Below, one piece after another: positions 44,959 through 53,312 of a DNA stretch of 64,000 nucleotides (positions are counted from its first letter, which is position 1; every line of letters starts with the position of its first letter). This stretch comes from Mesoflavibacter profundi (lineage in GTDB: Bacteria > Bacteroidota > Bacteroidia > Flavobacteriales > Flavobacteriaceae): the NCBI RefSeq assembly GCF_014764305.1, contig NZ_CP061703.1:2771501-2835500 (forward strand). Direction: 5' to 3'. The notes beneath the pieces are model-generated. The model saw only the letters and a program-made list of their open reading frames with translations, made no database searches and was not told the origin of the DNA. Position numbers and translations under genes: made by a program.

Positions 44959-45861
44959 TTAGTTGTTTGAAAATTGATCTTCTAATTGTGGTGCATCAAA
45001 AGATAATTTGTTGTCAAATTGTAGCGTTCTGATAGGAAACGGAATATTAATTTCGGATTTATCATACGCTTTTTTAATTTCGATAATCGCTTTACTTTTT
45101 GCTCTTAATTTTTCTAAAGCATTCTCTGCATCTATCCAAAATCTACATAAATAGTTAATAGAACTTCCTCCGTATTCTGTATAGTAAAACTCTACATCTT
45201 CTGGTTTTTCTATCTGATCAAATGTGTTACAAATAGTTTCTTTAGTTATACGTTCTACATCTTCAAGATTAGACTCATATCCTACACCACATTCTAAGAA
45301 TACTCTCATTTTTGTAGTTAATGTGTAGTTTTTTAAAGGATTTTCAAGAATCATTTTATTAGGTATAACAACAATGTTATTATCTGCTTCTTTTAAGGTG
45401 AAATCTTTAAGATTTATATCCATAACTTCTCCAGAAAACCCATTAGTTTCTACCCAATGTCCTATCTGTATTTTTTTTCTAAAAGATAAAACTACACCTG
45501 CAAACGTATTAGATAATGTACCTTGTAAGGCTAATCCAATTGCTAATCCTGCTACTCCTGCTCCTGCTAATAAAGAGGTTAATGTTTTACTTAAGTTTAA
45601 AATTCCTAAGGCTAAAAACAAACCTGCTAGCACAACAACTACAGCAGATATACGTCCTACCATGTTAGTAATAGAGTTTTGTTGCACTCTACTTGCCATT
45701 AATTTGCTTACATATTTGTTCACATATTTTGAAACAAAATAAGCTGTGATTAATACTAAAACGGCTAAAATTAAATTAGGGATATTGGTTACAATTATAT
45801 TAAACCATCCTTCTAGTTTATCTATTAATAAATTGTATGCTTCGGTTAATTGATTTTTCAT
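44959..45861 (-). CDS. Small-conductance mechanosensitive channel (MscS)
   Basis: 300 residues. Three transmembrane helices (about 20-40, 65-90, 95-125), the last being the pore helix with the pattern SLLAGAGVAGLAIGLALQG (about 88-106, Gly/Ala packing) followed by TLSNTFAGVVL. The beta domain contains IGHWVETNGFSGEVMDINL and VVIPNKMILENPLKNYT. It opens on membrane tension and lets solutes escape. Second MscS-type channel of the window; the YbdG type is at 11310. Confidence 0.92.
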   Translation of the reverse strand: MKNQLTEAYNLLIDKLEGWFNIIVTNIPNLILAVLVLITAYFVSKYVNKYVSKLMASRVQQNSITNMVGRISAVVVVLAGLFLALGILNLSKTLTSLLAGAGVAGLAIGLALQGTLSNTFAGVVLSFRKKIQIGHWVETNGFSGEVMDINLKDFTLKEADNNIVVIPNKMILENPLKNYTLTTKMRVFLECGVGYESNLEDVERITKETICNTFDQIEKPEDVEFYYTEYGGSSINYLCRFWIDAENALEKLRAKSKAIIEIKKAYDKSEINIPFPIRTLQFDNKLSFDAPQLEDQFSNN

Positions 45862-45909
45862 AATATTTTGATTTTAAGGTTAATAAATAATAAAGCTTAA
45901 ACTCAAACA

Positions 45910-46413
45910 TTAACTTATTACCTTATCTTGTTTTAATTGTTCTGACGTCTTTTTTGACCATGCATTTAACATCCAACTAGTTTTTTCTAACTCTCTAATG
46001 TATGCTCCTATTAAATCTATTGTTCCTTCGTCATTTGCCTTTTCTGCACTTTCTATAACATTAGACATTTGCGCTAGAATTATTTTGTGATCTTTTAGAA
46101 GAGAATTAATCATCGCTTGGTCAGATATCATAGCACTTTCTTCCTGTACAGTTGCTATTTTAATGTAATCACTAAACTTACTTACCGGATGATGTCTTAA
46201 AGTTAGAATGCGTTCGGCGATTTCATCAATTTTAATCTTCGCGTCGTTATACATGTTTTCAAATTGCTCGTGAAGGTCAAAAAAGTTTTTTCCCAACACA
46301 TTCCAATGAAAACTTCTTAGTTTTTGGTAATACATGTGATAATCAGACAGTAATGTGTTTAAGTCCATTACTACTGGTAATAATTTTTCATCTTGCATAT
46401 TTAAATAACTCAT
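45910..46413 (-). CDS. dps: Dps-family ferritin-like DNA-protection protein
   Basis: 167 residues, four-helix bundle. The ferroxidase residues typical of Dps are seen: SFHWNV (His of one subunit) and DLHEQFENMYNDAKIKIDEIAERI (His/Asp/Glu of the other). The family stores iron by using peroxide as oxidant and protects DNA. First gene of the minus-strand stress cluster; its leader is A/C-rich (ACCAAACAACC) and only partly like those of the following genes. Confidence 0.9.
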   Translation of the reverse strand: MSYLNMQDEKLLPVVMDLNTLLSDYHMYYQKLRSFHWNVLGKNFFDLHEQFENMYNDAKIKIDEIAERILTLRHHPVSKFSDYIKIATVQEESAMISDQAMINSLLKDHKIILAQMSNVIESAEKANDEGTIDLIGAYIRELEKTSWMLNAWSKKTSEQLKQDKVIS

Positions 46414-46567
46414 AATCTTTTTTTTGGTTGTTTGGTTTGTTTAACAATGTGAAGATACACTTAAACAACACTGATTACGAAGTATTTAACTAGCTTTAAC
46501 TATAAGCTGAAGTTTTTAACATAAAATTGTGTTAAGAAAATTGAAGGTTGTTAAAAGACTTAACAGA

Positions 46568-47347
46568 TTATTCAAACTCTAATTTGTGAAGAATAAGCCC
46601 AGAAGCTGGTGCTACATAATCTATAACAACATCGTTATCTTTTGTAAGACTAGACTCTATCTGCGTTAAGGTTAGATTACCTTTACCTAAATTTATTAAT
46701 GCGCCCATCATTAATCGGATTTGATTTCTCATAAATCCTTTACCTCTAACACGAAGCATATATGAAGTTTCTGGGAAAAAATTTGCTGTATAAAGTGTAT
46801 TTTCGACAATTTCACAGGTTTCAATTTCTCTTTCGTAAATACCATTGTCTGTTGGCCTAAAACAATAGTTCTTTAAATAGTGTTTACCTTCAAAAAGCTT
46901 GGCGCCTGTTTTCATGATCTGTATATCTAAAGGATCAAGAATTGTAGTCATTATTGGCGCGCAAAATGGATGAAATTTACCGCCAAACGCAAATATATAA
47001 ACGTATTCTTTGGTTTTTGAAGATTGAATAATATTAAACTTACTATCTACTTCTCGGATAGATTTAGCTCTAATATCTTGTGGTAAATTATAATTAAACA
47101 ACTCTAAAAACGCATCAAATTCTTCGATAGGTTCTTCTAAAAACAACTCGAAAGCAGCATTCTCTGCACTTACCATAGCATCTGTACGACCAGAAACTAA
47201 GGTTTTAAAAGGCTTTTTATCTAAGATGAAATTTAAAGTACGATCTACCATTAAGTGTAAGGTCTTTACATCAGGTTGTTTTTGCCAACCGTGAAAACGA
47301 TAGCCTAAGTATTGAATGGTGATAACGTAAAAAAATTTCTTTTTCAT
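46568..47347 (-). CDS. TruA-like tRNA pseudouridine synthase
   Basis: About 259 residues from the ATG at 47347 (MKKKFFYVIT); a longer frame with a TTG start at 47380 is less likely. TruA features: IQYLGYRFHGWQKQPD at the start, catalytic Asp in SGRTDAMVSA, and MLRVRGKGFMRNQIRLMMGALINLGKG near the C-terminus. Typical TruA has GRTDAGVHA or GRTDTGVHA, so the VHA part is changed to MVSA here. It may be a TruA paralogue with altered target rather than the enzyme for positions 38-40. Confidence 0.78.
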   Translation of the reverse strand: MKKKFFYVITIQYLGYRFHGWQKQPDVKTLHLMVDRTLNFILDKKPFKTLVSGRTDAMVSAENAAFELFLEEPIEEFDAFLELFNYNLPQDIRAKSIREVDSKFNIIQSSKTKEYVYIFAFGGKFHPFCAPIMTTILDPLDIQIMKTGAKLFEGKHYLKNYCFRPTDNGIYEREIETCEIVENTLYTANFFPETSYMLRVRGKGFMRNQIRLMMGALINLGKGNLTLTQIESSLTKDNDVVIDYVAPASGLILHKLEFE

Positions 47348-47431
47348 AATTAGTGCCGAAAATAAGTTTTTAAGGCGCAATTGACAAAAAATTTATAAAT
47401 TGTCTTTTATAAACTAACTAAAATTTAAATT

Positions 47432-47866
47432 ATGACAACATCTCAAAAACCACCAATTAGCTTCTGGGTTATTAGCATCGTAGCGCTTATATGGAATACA
47501 ATGGGCGTATTAGCTTATATTGGACAAGCATTTTTAACCGAAGAAGCTATAGCAGCAATGCCACCAGAACAACAAGAAATATATAGAATAGAATTTCCTG
47601 CTTGGTATACAGCTGCATTTGCTATAGCTGTATCTGCTGGATTTGGTGCATGCATTTTGTTATTATTAAGAAAAAAATTAGCTAACATCTTATTTATTAC
47701 TTCATTTATCGCTGTAATAGTTCAATCTATTTACACATTTTTTATGTCTCCAATTACAGATAAAATGTCTGGATTTGATACAGGTATGTCTATTTCAATC
47801 CCAATTGTTGCTATACTTTTAATTATTTTTTCAAATAAAGGAATTGCAAAAGGTTGGCTTAAGTAA
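47432..47866 (+). CDS. Four-helix integral membrane protein, unknown function
   Basis: 144 residues with four transmembrane segments: FWVISIVALIWNTMGVLAYI (about 11-30), WYTAAFAIAVSAGFGACILLL (about 58-78), ILFITSFIAVIVQSIYTFF and ISIPIVAILLIIFS. A loop MPPEQQEIYRIEFPAW lies between the first two. No family with known role is recognised. Monocistronic, ended by a terminator. Confidence 0.7.
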   Translation: MTTSQKPPISFWVISIVALIWNTMGVLAYIGQAFLTEEAIAAMPPEQQEIYRIEFPAWYTAAFAIAVSAGFGACILLLLRKKLANILFITSFIAVIVQSIYTFFMSPITDKMSGFDTGMSISIPIVAILLIIFSNKGIAKGWLK

Positions 47867-47883
47867 CAAGTTTTAACTCCTAT

Positions 47884-47915
47884 AAAAAAGCATTAGAAAT
47901 TTCTAATGCTTTTTT
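47884..47915 (+). terminator. Intrinsic terminator
   Basis: Near-continuous stem AAAAAAGCATTAGAAA / TTTCTAATGCTTTTTT with essentially no loop beyond the centre, followed by T. It ends the gene at 47432. Confidence 0.9.
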
Positions 47916-47958
47916 ATTTATTAATAAATCTTAGATTTGTTTATCAACATTTATAATT

Positions 47959-49680
47959 ATGGTTTTATCTACTTTAGATTGGGTAATAATTGCCTTTTTT
48001 TTAATTCTATTTGCAGGAATAGGAATTTTTGTTTCTAAACAAGCTGGTAAAGACACAAAATCGTTTTTCTTATCAAGCCGAAACATGCCTTGGTGGTTAC
48101 TTGGTGTAAGCATGGTTGCTACAACATTTGCTGCAGATACACCTGGATTAGTAACAGAATTAGTTAGAACAAACGGAGTTTCTGGAAACTGGGTTTGGTG
48201 GGCAATGCTACTTACCGGTATGTTAACCGTGTTTTTTTACGCTAGATTATGGCGCAAAAGCGGAATAACTACAGATCTAGAGTTTTACGAATTACGCTAT
48301 AGCGGAAAAACGGCTAGTTTTTTACGCGGATTTAGAGCTATTTATCTTGGTGTAATCTTTAATATTATCACTATGGCTGGCGTATGTTTGGCTGGTGCGA
48401 AAATTGCAAATATTTTATTAGGAATTTCTCAAGAAGAAATGCTGCTTTATGCTTCAATTATTGTGGTTGTTTATTCTACCTTAGGAGGATTAAAAGGTGT
48501 GTTAATTACCGATTTTATTCAGTTTATCATTGCTATGGTAGGAAGTATTTGGGCTACAATATACATAATTAATATTCCAGAAATTGGTGGAATAGATAAC
48601 CTTTTAATAAATGAAAATGTAGTAGATAAATTAGCATTTTTTCCAGATTTTAGTAACACAGAAGCACTAATAACTTTGCTAATTATTCCGTTAGCGGTAC
48701 AATGGTGGAGCACGTGGTATCCTGGTGCAGAACCTGGTGGCGGCGGATATATTGCACAACGTATGCTAGCTGCTAAAAACGAGAAACACGCGACTTGGGC
48801 AACTTTATTTTTTAATGTAGCACATTATGCAATTCGTCCTTGGCCATGGGTTGTGGTTGGTTTGGCTTCAATTGTTGTTTTTCCTAATTTAAATGCCATC
48901 TCAGAAACCTTTCCTAACCTTACAAAGCAAATGCAAGGTCACGATGTAGCTTACGCAGCAATGATGACATATTTACCTGCTGGATTAATAGGAATTGTAT
49001 TAACATCGCTTATTGCTGCGTTTATGAGCACTATTTCGACACAATTAAATTGGGGAAGTTCTTACATAGTAAACGATTTTTACAAACGATTTCTAAAACC
49101 AGATGCTACCGAAAAACAACAAGTATTAGTTGGACGTATCTCTACAGTATTATTAATGTTATGCGCTGCCTTATTTTCATTTTATTTACAATCGGCAGCA
49201 GATGTATTTAATTTATTACTTCAAATTGGAGCTGGAACAGGATTACTTTTTATTTTACGTTGGTTTTGGAGCAGAATTAATCCGTACAGCGAAATTGCAG
49301 CTATGATCATTTCGTTTTTAATTGCTGTATTCTTCTTTATAAACGGAAAATTAGATACACCATTGGTTGCTATTGCTGGACATTGGCAATTAGTTTTAGG
49401 TGTAGTAATTACAACTATAGGTTGGATTATCGTGACCTTACTAACGCAACCTACAGATGCAAAAACTTTAATTACTTTTAATGCTTTAATTTTTGGTGAC
49501 GAATCAAAATTTAAAGGGTTTGGCAACAAAACAATTAGTTTTTTCTGTGGTGTTTTTGGTGTTTACGCATTATTGTTTTCAATTGGAAGTTTTATTTATA
49601 GCGATACTTTAAAAGGACTTGTATTACTAATCGTTACAACGATTTCAGGGTTTGTTATTTATAAATTGAATAAAAATTAA
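47959..49680 (+). CDS. Sodium:solute symporter (SSS family)
   Basis: 573 residues with about 13 transmembrane helices. Family hallmarks: DWVIIAFFLILFAGIGIF at the start, FFLSSRNMPWWLLGVSMVATTFAADTPG (in parts, Na+ site region), GLKGVLITDFIQFIIAMVGS, and LIAAFMSTISTQLNWGSSYIVNDFY, the typical SSS helix 8-9 motif. Transports a solute with Na+ across the inner membrane; the substrate (sugar, amino acid or other) cannot be told. The lipoprotein gene starts 2 bases downstream. Confidence 0.9.
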   Translation: MVLSTLDWVIIAFFLILFAGIGIFVSKQAGKDTKSFFLSSRNMPWWLLGVSMVATTFAADTPGLVTELVRTNGVSGNWVWWAMLLTGMLTVFFYARLWRKSGITTDLEFYELRYSGKTASFLRGFRAIYLGVIFNIITMAGVCLAGAKIANILLGISQEEMLLYASIIVVVYSTLGGLKGVLITDFIQFIIAMVGSIWATIYIINIPEIGGIDNLLINENVVDKLAFFPDFSNTEALITLLIIPLAVQWWSTWYPGAEPGGGGYIAQRMLAAKNEKHATWATLFFNVAHYAIRPWPWVVVGLASIVVFPNLNAISETFPNLTKQMQGHDVAYAAMMTYLPAGLIGIVLTSLIAAFMSTISTQLNWGSSYIVNDFYKRFLKPDATEKQQVLVGRISTVLLMLCAALFSFYLQSAADVFNLLLQIGAGTGLLFILRWFWSRINPYSEIAAMIISFLIAVFFFINGKLDTPLVAIAGHWQLVLGVVITTIGWIIVTLLTQPTDAKTLITFNALIFGDESKFKGFGNKTISFFCGVFGVYALLFSIGSFIYSDTLKGLVLLIVTTISGFVIYKLNKN

Positions 49681-49682
49681 AG

Positions 49683-50378
49683 ATGAAAAAACTTATTCTA
49701 TTTTTATTATTAATGACAACCTTCTTCAATTGTAAAGAATGCAAAAAAGAAAATGAACAAACAGTAAAAAAAGGAGTAGTTGAAATTAATGAGAAATTTA
49801 TTAAATATAAATCTGATAAACTTATTAAATATTTCATTATCAAATCGATGGAAGAAGATAAAACTTATAGTCATCTAGATTTACAGAATTTAAGTAATAC
49901 TTTACCCTATGGAAACTACAAAATAATTTATCCTTCATTTTACAATTCTGAAAATGAAATCGACTTTAAAATTGATCAAGAAAAAACAACTATTAATTAT
50001 TTTGTCGACTCTCTTGATTACAATAAGGCTTTTAGTCCTTTTATAGATCAATTACAAGAAAATGAAACCATTCGGTTGATTAATAATGTTTCCGGATGTT
50101 TTTCGTCATACGGAGGAGAAATTAAGATCTCAAAAAAGGGGAATGATTATTATATAAATAATGATAACTTCAAAAACAAAAAATTAAATACCGAACAAGT
50201 TAGATTTTTAAAAGAATTTGAATTTGAAATGTTCAATTTAGATTTAAAAGGTTTTTATTGTACAAATACTGAAAAAACTTTACTTCTCAACGATTCAACT
50301 TTTGATTTTATATCTATAGAAGATAGTTCTTGTTGGTATTATGGTTTCAGCTATTTAATGGAAAAGTTAAATGAATAA
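49683..50378 (+). CDS. Putative lipoprotein, unknown function
   Basis: 231 residues, starting 2 bases after the symporter stop. The N-terminal signal LILFLLLMTTFFNC offers Cys17 as a possible lipidation site, followed by two more Cys in CKECKKEN. The body is rich in Asn, Lys and Asp, with no recognisable domain. The base composition is even more AT-rich than its neighbours, which may mark a fast-evolving or recently acquired gene. Convergent with hisIE, ending 3 bases from it. Confidence 0.6.
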   Translation: MKKLILFLLLMTTFFNCKECKKENEQTVKKGVVEINEKFIKYKSDKLIKYFIIKSMEEDKTYSHLDLQNLSNTLPYGNYKIIYPSFYNSENEIDFKIDQEKTTINYFVDSLDYNKAFSPFIDQLQENETIRLINNVSGCFSSYGGEIKISKKGNDYYINNDNFKNKKLNTEQVRFLKEFEFEMFNLDLKGFYCTNTEKTLLLNDSTFDFISIEDSSCWYYGFSYLMEKLNE

Positions 50379-50381
50379 AAA

Positions 50382-50981
50382 TCATTTTTCTCTTTCTTTT
50401 AAAACCTTAACCACATCATCTAACTTAAAACCTTTAGCCTGCAACAACATTAAATAGTGAAATAATAAATCGGAACTTTCATTTAAAAATAAATCGTCGT
50501 TATTGTCTTTAGCTTCGATAACAACTTCTACAGCTTCTTCACCAACTTTTTGAGCCACTTTATTGATACCTTTTGCAAATAATGAAGCTACATAGGATTT
50601 TTCTGTATTACCAGCTTCTACTCTACTTTGTATAGTGTTTTCTAATTGGGTTAAAAATCCATAAGATTCAGTATTGTCTTCATTCCAACACGTATCGCTT
50701 CCAGTGTGGCATGTTGGTCCGTTTGGATTTACAGTTACTAACAAAGTATCACTATCACAATCTAATTTAATATCTACTAAGTTTAAAACGTTACCGCTTT
50801 CTTCACCTTTGGTCCAAAGTCGTTTTTTGGTACGACTAAAAAAGGTCACCAACTTAGTGTCTTGTGTTTTTTTAAACGCTTCTTCATTCATATAGCCAAG
50901 CATCAACACATTTTTAGTTGTTGCATCTTGAATGATTGCTGGAACTAATCCGTCGTTGTTTTTATTGAAATCTATGTTCAT
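50382..50981 (-). CDS. hisI: Bifunctional phosphoribosyl-AMP cyclohydrolase / phosphoribosyl-ATP pyrophosphatase
   Basis: 199 residues, the fused HisIE. The HisI half (about 1-105) has MLGYMNEEAF, FFSRTKKRLWTKGEESGN and the zinc-site cysteines in DCDSDTLLV and GPTCHTGSDTCW. The HisE half (about 110-199) has LENTIQSR, KSYVASLFAKGINKVAQKVGEEAVEVVIEAK (in parts) and a C-terminal helix. It catalyses steps 2 and 3 of histidine biosynthesis. Last gene of the his operon, preceded (5') by a palindrome at 51004-51024. Confidence 0.95.
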   Translation of the reverse strand: MNIDFNKNNDGLVPAIIQDATTKNVLMLGYMNEEAFKKTQDTKLVTFFSRTKKRLWTKGEESGNVLNLVDIKLDCDSDTLLVTVNPNGPTCHTGSDTCWNEDNTESYGFLTQLENTIQSRVEAGNTEKSYVASLFAKGINKVAQKVGEEAVEVVIEAKDNNDDLFLNESSDLLFHYLMLLQAKGFKLDDVVKVLKEREK

Positions 50982-51003
50982 TATATTTTTACTTTTTTAT
51001 GAG

Positions 51004-51024
51004 ATCCTGAATCAAGTTCAGGAT
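51004..51024. repeat. Palindromic intergenic repeat
   Basis: ATCCTGAATCAAGTTCAGGAT between hisF and hisIE, 6 bases past the hisF stop. Related in layout to families A and B but with its own arms. Confidence 0.55.
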
Positions 51025-51030
51025 TACAAG

Positions 51031-51786
51031 TTATAATCTAACAGAAATACCATTCTGTTTTAATTCGTCTTTTAAATCTTTTATTTCTATTTCACCAAAA
51101 TGAAAAACACTTGCTGCCAAAGCTGCATCTGCTTTTCCTACTTTAAAGGTATCTGTAAAATGCTGAATAGTTCCTGCGCCACCAGAAGCAATTATCGGGA
51201 TATTTACCGTTTTTGACAGTTTAGCCAATGCTTCATTTGCAAATCCGTTCTTTGTTCCGTCGTTATTCATTGAAGTAAATAAGATTTCGCCTGCGCCTCT
51301 TGTTTCAACTTCTTTTGCCCAATCAAATAAATCTAATTCGGTTGGAATACTTCCTCCAGCTAAATGCACTTTCCATTCTCCATTAACTTGTTTGGCATCA
51401 ATAGCAACCACAACACATTGACTACCAAATTTACTTGACAATTCGTTTACCAATTCTGGTCGTTTTACTGCAGATGAATTGACAGATATTTTATCTGCAC
51501 CAGATTTTAAAAGTATATCTACATCTTCTAAAGATGAAATTCCGCCACCAACTGTAAATGGAATATTAACTTGTTCCGCGACTTTCAGCACCATTTCAAT
51601 CATTGTTTTTCTGCCTTCTAAAGTTGCAGAAATATCTAAAAACACCAGTTCGTCTGCGCCTTTTACCGCATACTGTTTTGCTAATTCTACAGGATCGCCT
51701 GCGTCTCTTAAATTAACAAAATTTACGCCTTTAACGGTGCGACCGTTTTTAATATCTAGACAAGGTATGATTCGTTTTGTTAGCAT
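51031..51786 (-). CDS. hisF: Imidazole glycerol phosphate synthase cyclase subunit
   Basis: 251-residue TIM barrel. [14 protein letters not shown] places catalytic Asp11 at the start and VVAIDAKQ gives Asp130. The phosphate-site loops are VGGGI and ASGGAG. It joins the ammonia produced by HisH to PRFAR, making IGP and AICAR. Works as a heterodimer with HisH, encoded two genes upstream. Confidence 0.96.
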   Translation of the reverse strand: MLTKRIIPCLDIKNGRTVKGVNFVNLRDAGDPVELAKQYAVKGADELVFLDISATLEGRKTMIEMVLKVAEQVNIPFTVGGGISSLEDVDILLKSGADKISVNSSAVKRPELVNELSSKFGSQCVVVAIDAKQVNGEWKVHLAGGSIPTELDLFDWAKEVETRGAGEILFTSMNNDGTKNGFANEALAKLSKTVNIPIIASGGAGTIQHFTDTFKVGKADAALAASVFHFGEIEIKDLKDELKQNGISVRL

Positions 51787-51794
51787 AATTTTAC

Positions 51795-51858
51795 TTCCTG
51801 CATAGGCAGGAATCTAATATTAGTTTCACAATAGATTCCGCATCAAGTGCGGAATGAC
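51795..51858. repeat. Family A and family B palindromes between hisA and hisF
   Basis: TTCCTGCATAGGCAGGAA (51795-51812, family A) and GATTCCGCATCAAGTGCGGAATGAC (51834-51858, family B; given here as positions with arms GATTCCGC / GCGGAATGAC). They fill most of the 76-base spacer. Confidence 0.7.
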
Positions 51859-51862
51859 AGTT

Positions 51863-52597
51863 TTATAAAAAGCGTTCTAATTCTTTTAAACTTATTTTGT
51901 TTTCGTAAATGGCTTTTCCGATTATGACTCCATCGCAACCAATTTCAGATAAAATTTCAACATCTTTAATAGTTGTTACTCCGCCAGAAGCGATAAGTTT
52001 TACAGATTGATCTGCGCTACCATTGGTACATTGGTTGATTATTTTTTTATACAAATCTACCGATGGACCTTGAAGCATACCGTCTTTTGAAATATCTGTA
52101 CATACCACATACTGAATACCATTTTTTTGATACTCTTGAATAAATGGTACAACTTCTAAGCTACTTTCTTCTAACCAACCAGAAATAGCAATTTTTTCGT
52201 TTTTACAATCGGCTCCAAGGATAATTTTTTGGGTTCCGTATTTATTAATCCATCTTAAAAAAGTGTCGGTGTTTTTTACGGCTATACTACCACCAGTGAT
52301 TTGTCTTGCTCCAGAATTAAAAGCAGTAAATACATCATCGTCGGATTTTAGTCCGCCACCAAAATCAATTTTTAAATTGGTTTTTGTTGCCACCTTTTCT
52401 AACACTTTATAGTTGACTACGTGATCTGCTTTAGCGCCTTCCAAATCTACCATATGCAAGTATTCTATACCTGCATCTTCAAATTGTTTGGCAACTTCTA
52501 ACGGATTTTCATTGTACATTTTTGTTGTGCTATAATCACCTTTAGTTAATCTTACGCACTTTCCTTCAATTATATCTATTGCTGGTATTATTCTCAT
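51863..52597 (-). CDS. hisA: Phosphoribosylformimino-AICAR ribotide isomerase
   Basis: 244-residue TIM barrel. [14 protein letters not shown] gives catalytic Asp8; the second acid is in [10 protein letters not shown] (about 130). Phosphate loops are FGGGL and ASGGV. Performs the Amadori isomerisation of ProFAR to PRFAR. Fourth step of the pathway; typical length. Confidence 0.96.
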   Translation of the reverse strand: MRIIPAIDIIEGKCVRLTKGDYSTTKMYNENPLEVAKQFEDAGIEYLHMVDLEGAKADHVVNYKVLEKVATKTNLKIDFGGGLKSDDDVFTAFNSGARQITGGSIAVKNTDTFLRWINKYGTQKIILGADCKNEKIAISGWLEESSLEVVPFIQEYQKNGIQYVVCTDISKDGMLQGPSVDLYKKIINQCTNGSADQSVKLIASGGVTTIKDVEILSEIGCDGVIIGKAIYENKISLKELERFL

Positions 52598-52610
52598 TTT
52601 TTCGCCTTTT

Positions 52611-52632
52611 GCTTTTAGCTTTTAGCTTTTAG
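52611..52632. repeat. Tandem GCTTTTA repeat
   Basis: Three perfect GCTTTTA units (52611-52631) just upstream of hisA (within the hisH-hisA spacer). Possibly slippage-generated; no promoter box seen here. Confidence 0.6.
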
Positions 52633-52645
52633 CTAATTGTTTTTT

Positions 52646-53227
52646 TTATAAATTGATGAAATTTCTCAAAATTTGTTCGCCTGCTAAGGATGATTTTTCG
52701 GGATGAAATTGGACACCGTAAAAATTATCTTTTTGTAATGCTGAAGTGTATTCTACATCATAAGTTGTAGTTGCAATTGCCTCTTGGCATTGTTCTGCAT
52801 AAAAACTATGCACGAGATACATAAACTCATTTGCTTTAATATCTTTAAATAAATCTGATTTAAGATTACTTATCGTATTCCAACCCATTTGTGGCACTTT
52901 TACAGTGCTTGAAAAGCGTTTTACTTCTACATCAAAAATACCTAATCCTTTTGTGTTACCTTCTTCTGTAGATTTACACATTAATTGCATACCTAAACAA
53001 ATCCCTAAAACAGGTTGTTTTAACTGCGGAATCAACAAGTCCAAACCTGATTCTTTTAGCTTTTGCATTGCACTACTCGCCTCGCCTACACCAGGAAAAA
53101 TCACTTTATCTGCTGTTTTAATTTCTTCAGGATTGTTAGTTAACAACGCTTCAAAACCTAAGCGTTTAAAAGCAAATTGAATGCTTTTGATGTTTCCTGC
53201 ACCGTAATTTATGATGACTATTTTCAT
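52646..53227 (-). CDS. hisH: Imidazole glycerol phosphate synthase glutaminase subunit
   Basis: 193 residues, class I glutamine amidotransferase. Catalytic triad: Cys77 in GICLGMQ, and His/Glu in QFHPEKS near the C-terminus. The oxyanion strand is in FPGVGE. It hydrolyses glutamine and channels ammonia to HisF. Confidence 0.95.
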   Translation of the reverse strand: MKIVIINYGAGNIKSIQFAFKRLGFEALLTNNPEEIKTADKVIFPGVGEASSAMQKLKESGLDLLIPQLKQPVLGICLGMQLMCKSTEEGNTKGLGIFDVEVKRFSSTVKVPQMGWNTISNLKSDLFKDIKANEFMYLVHSFYAEQCQEAIATTTYDVEYTSALQKDNFYGVQFHPEKSSLAGEQILRNFINL

Positions 53228-53235
53228 TTATTGTC

Positions 53236-53307
53236 ATTCCTGCGAAGGCAGGAATCTTATTAATTATTGTTCATTTTTTATAGATTCCGTATCAAGTACG
53301 GAATGAC
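53236..53307. repeat. Family A and family B palindromes between hisB and hisH
   Basis: ATTCCTGCGAAGGCAGGAAT (53236-53255, family A) and a family B copy at 53283-53307 (arms GATTCCGT / ACGGAATGAC). The same A-then-B order occurs at 51795-51858, in the same direction. Confidence 0.7.
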
Positions 53308-53312
53308 AAGTA

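Noticed and set aside
45374-45742. 122-codon plus-strand frame opposite the MscS gene
   Set aside because: Antisense shadow of a well-supported channel gene; no coding signature.
47348-47380. N-terminal extension of the TruA-like protein from a TTG
   Set aside because: Not conserved in the family; an ATG at 47347 gives the expected N-terminus.
52611-52632. GCTTTTA tandem repeat as a CRISPR or phase-variation tract
   Set aside because: Only three units, no spacers, and located between genes without a promoter box; too little evidence.
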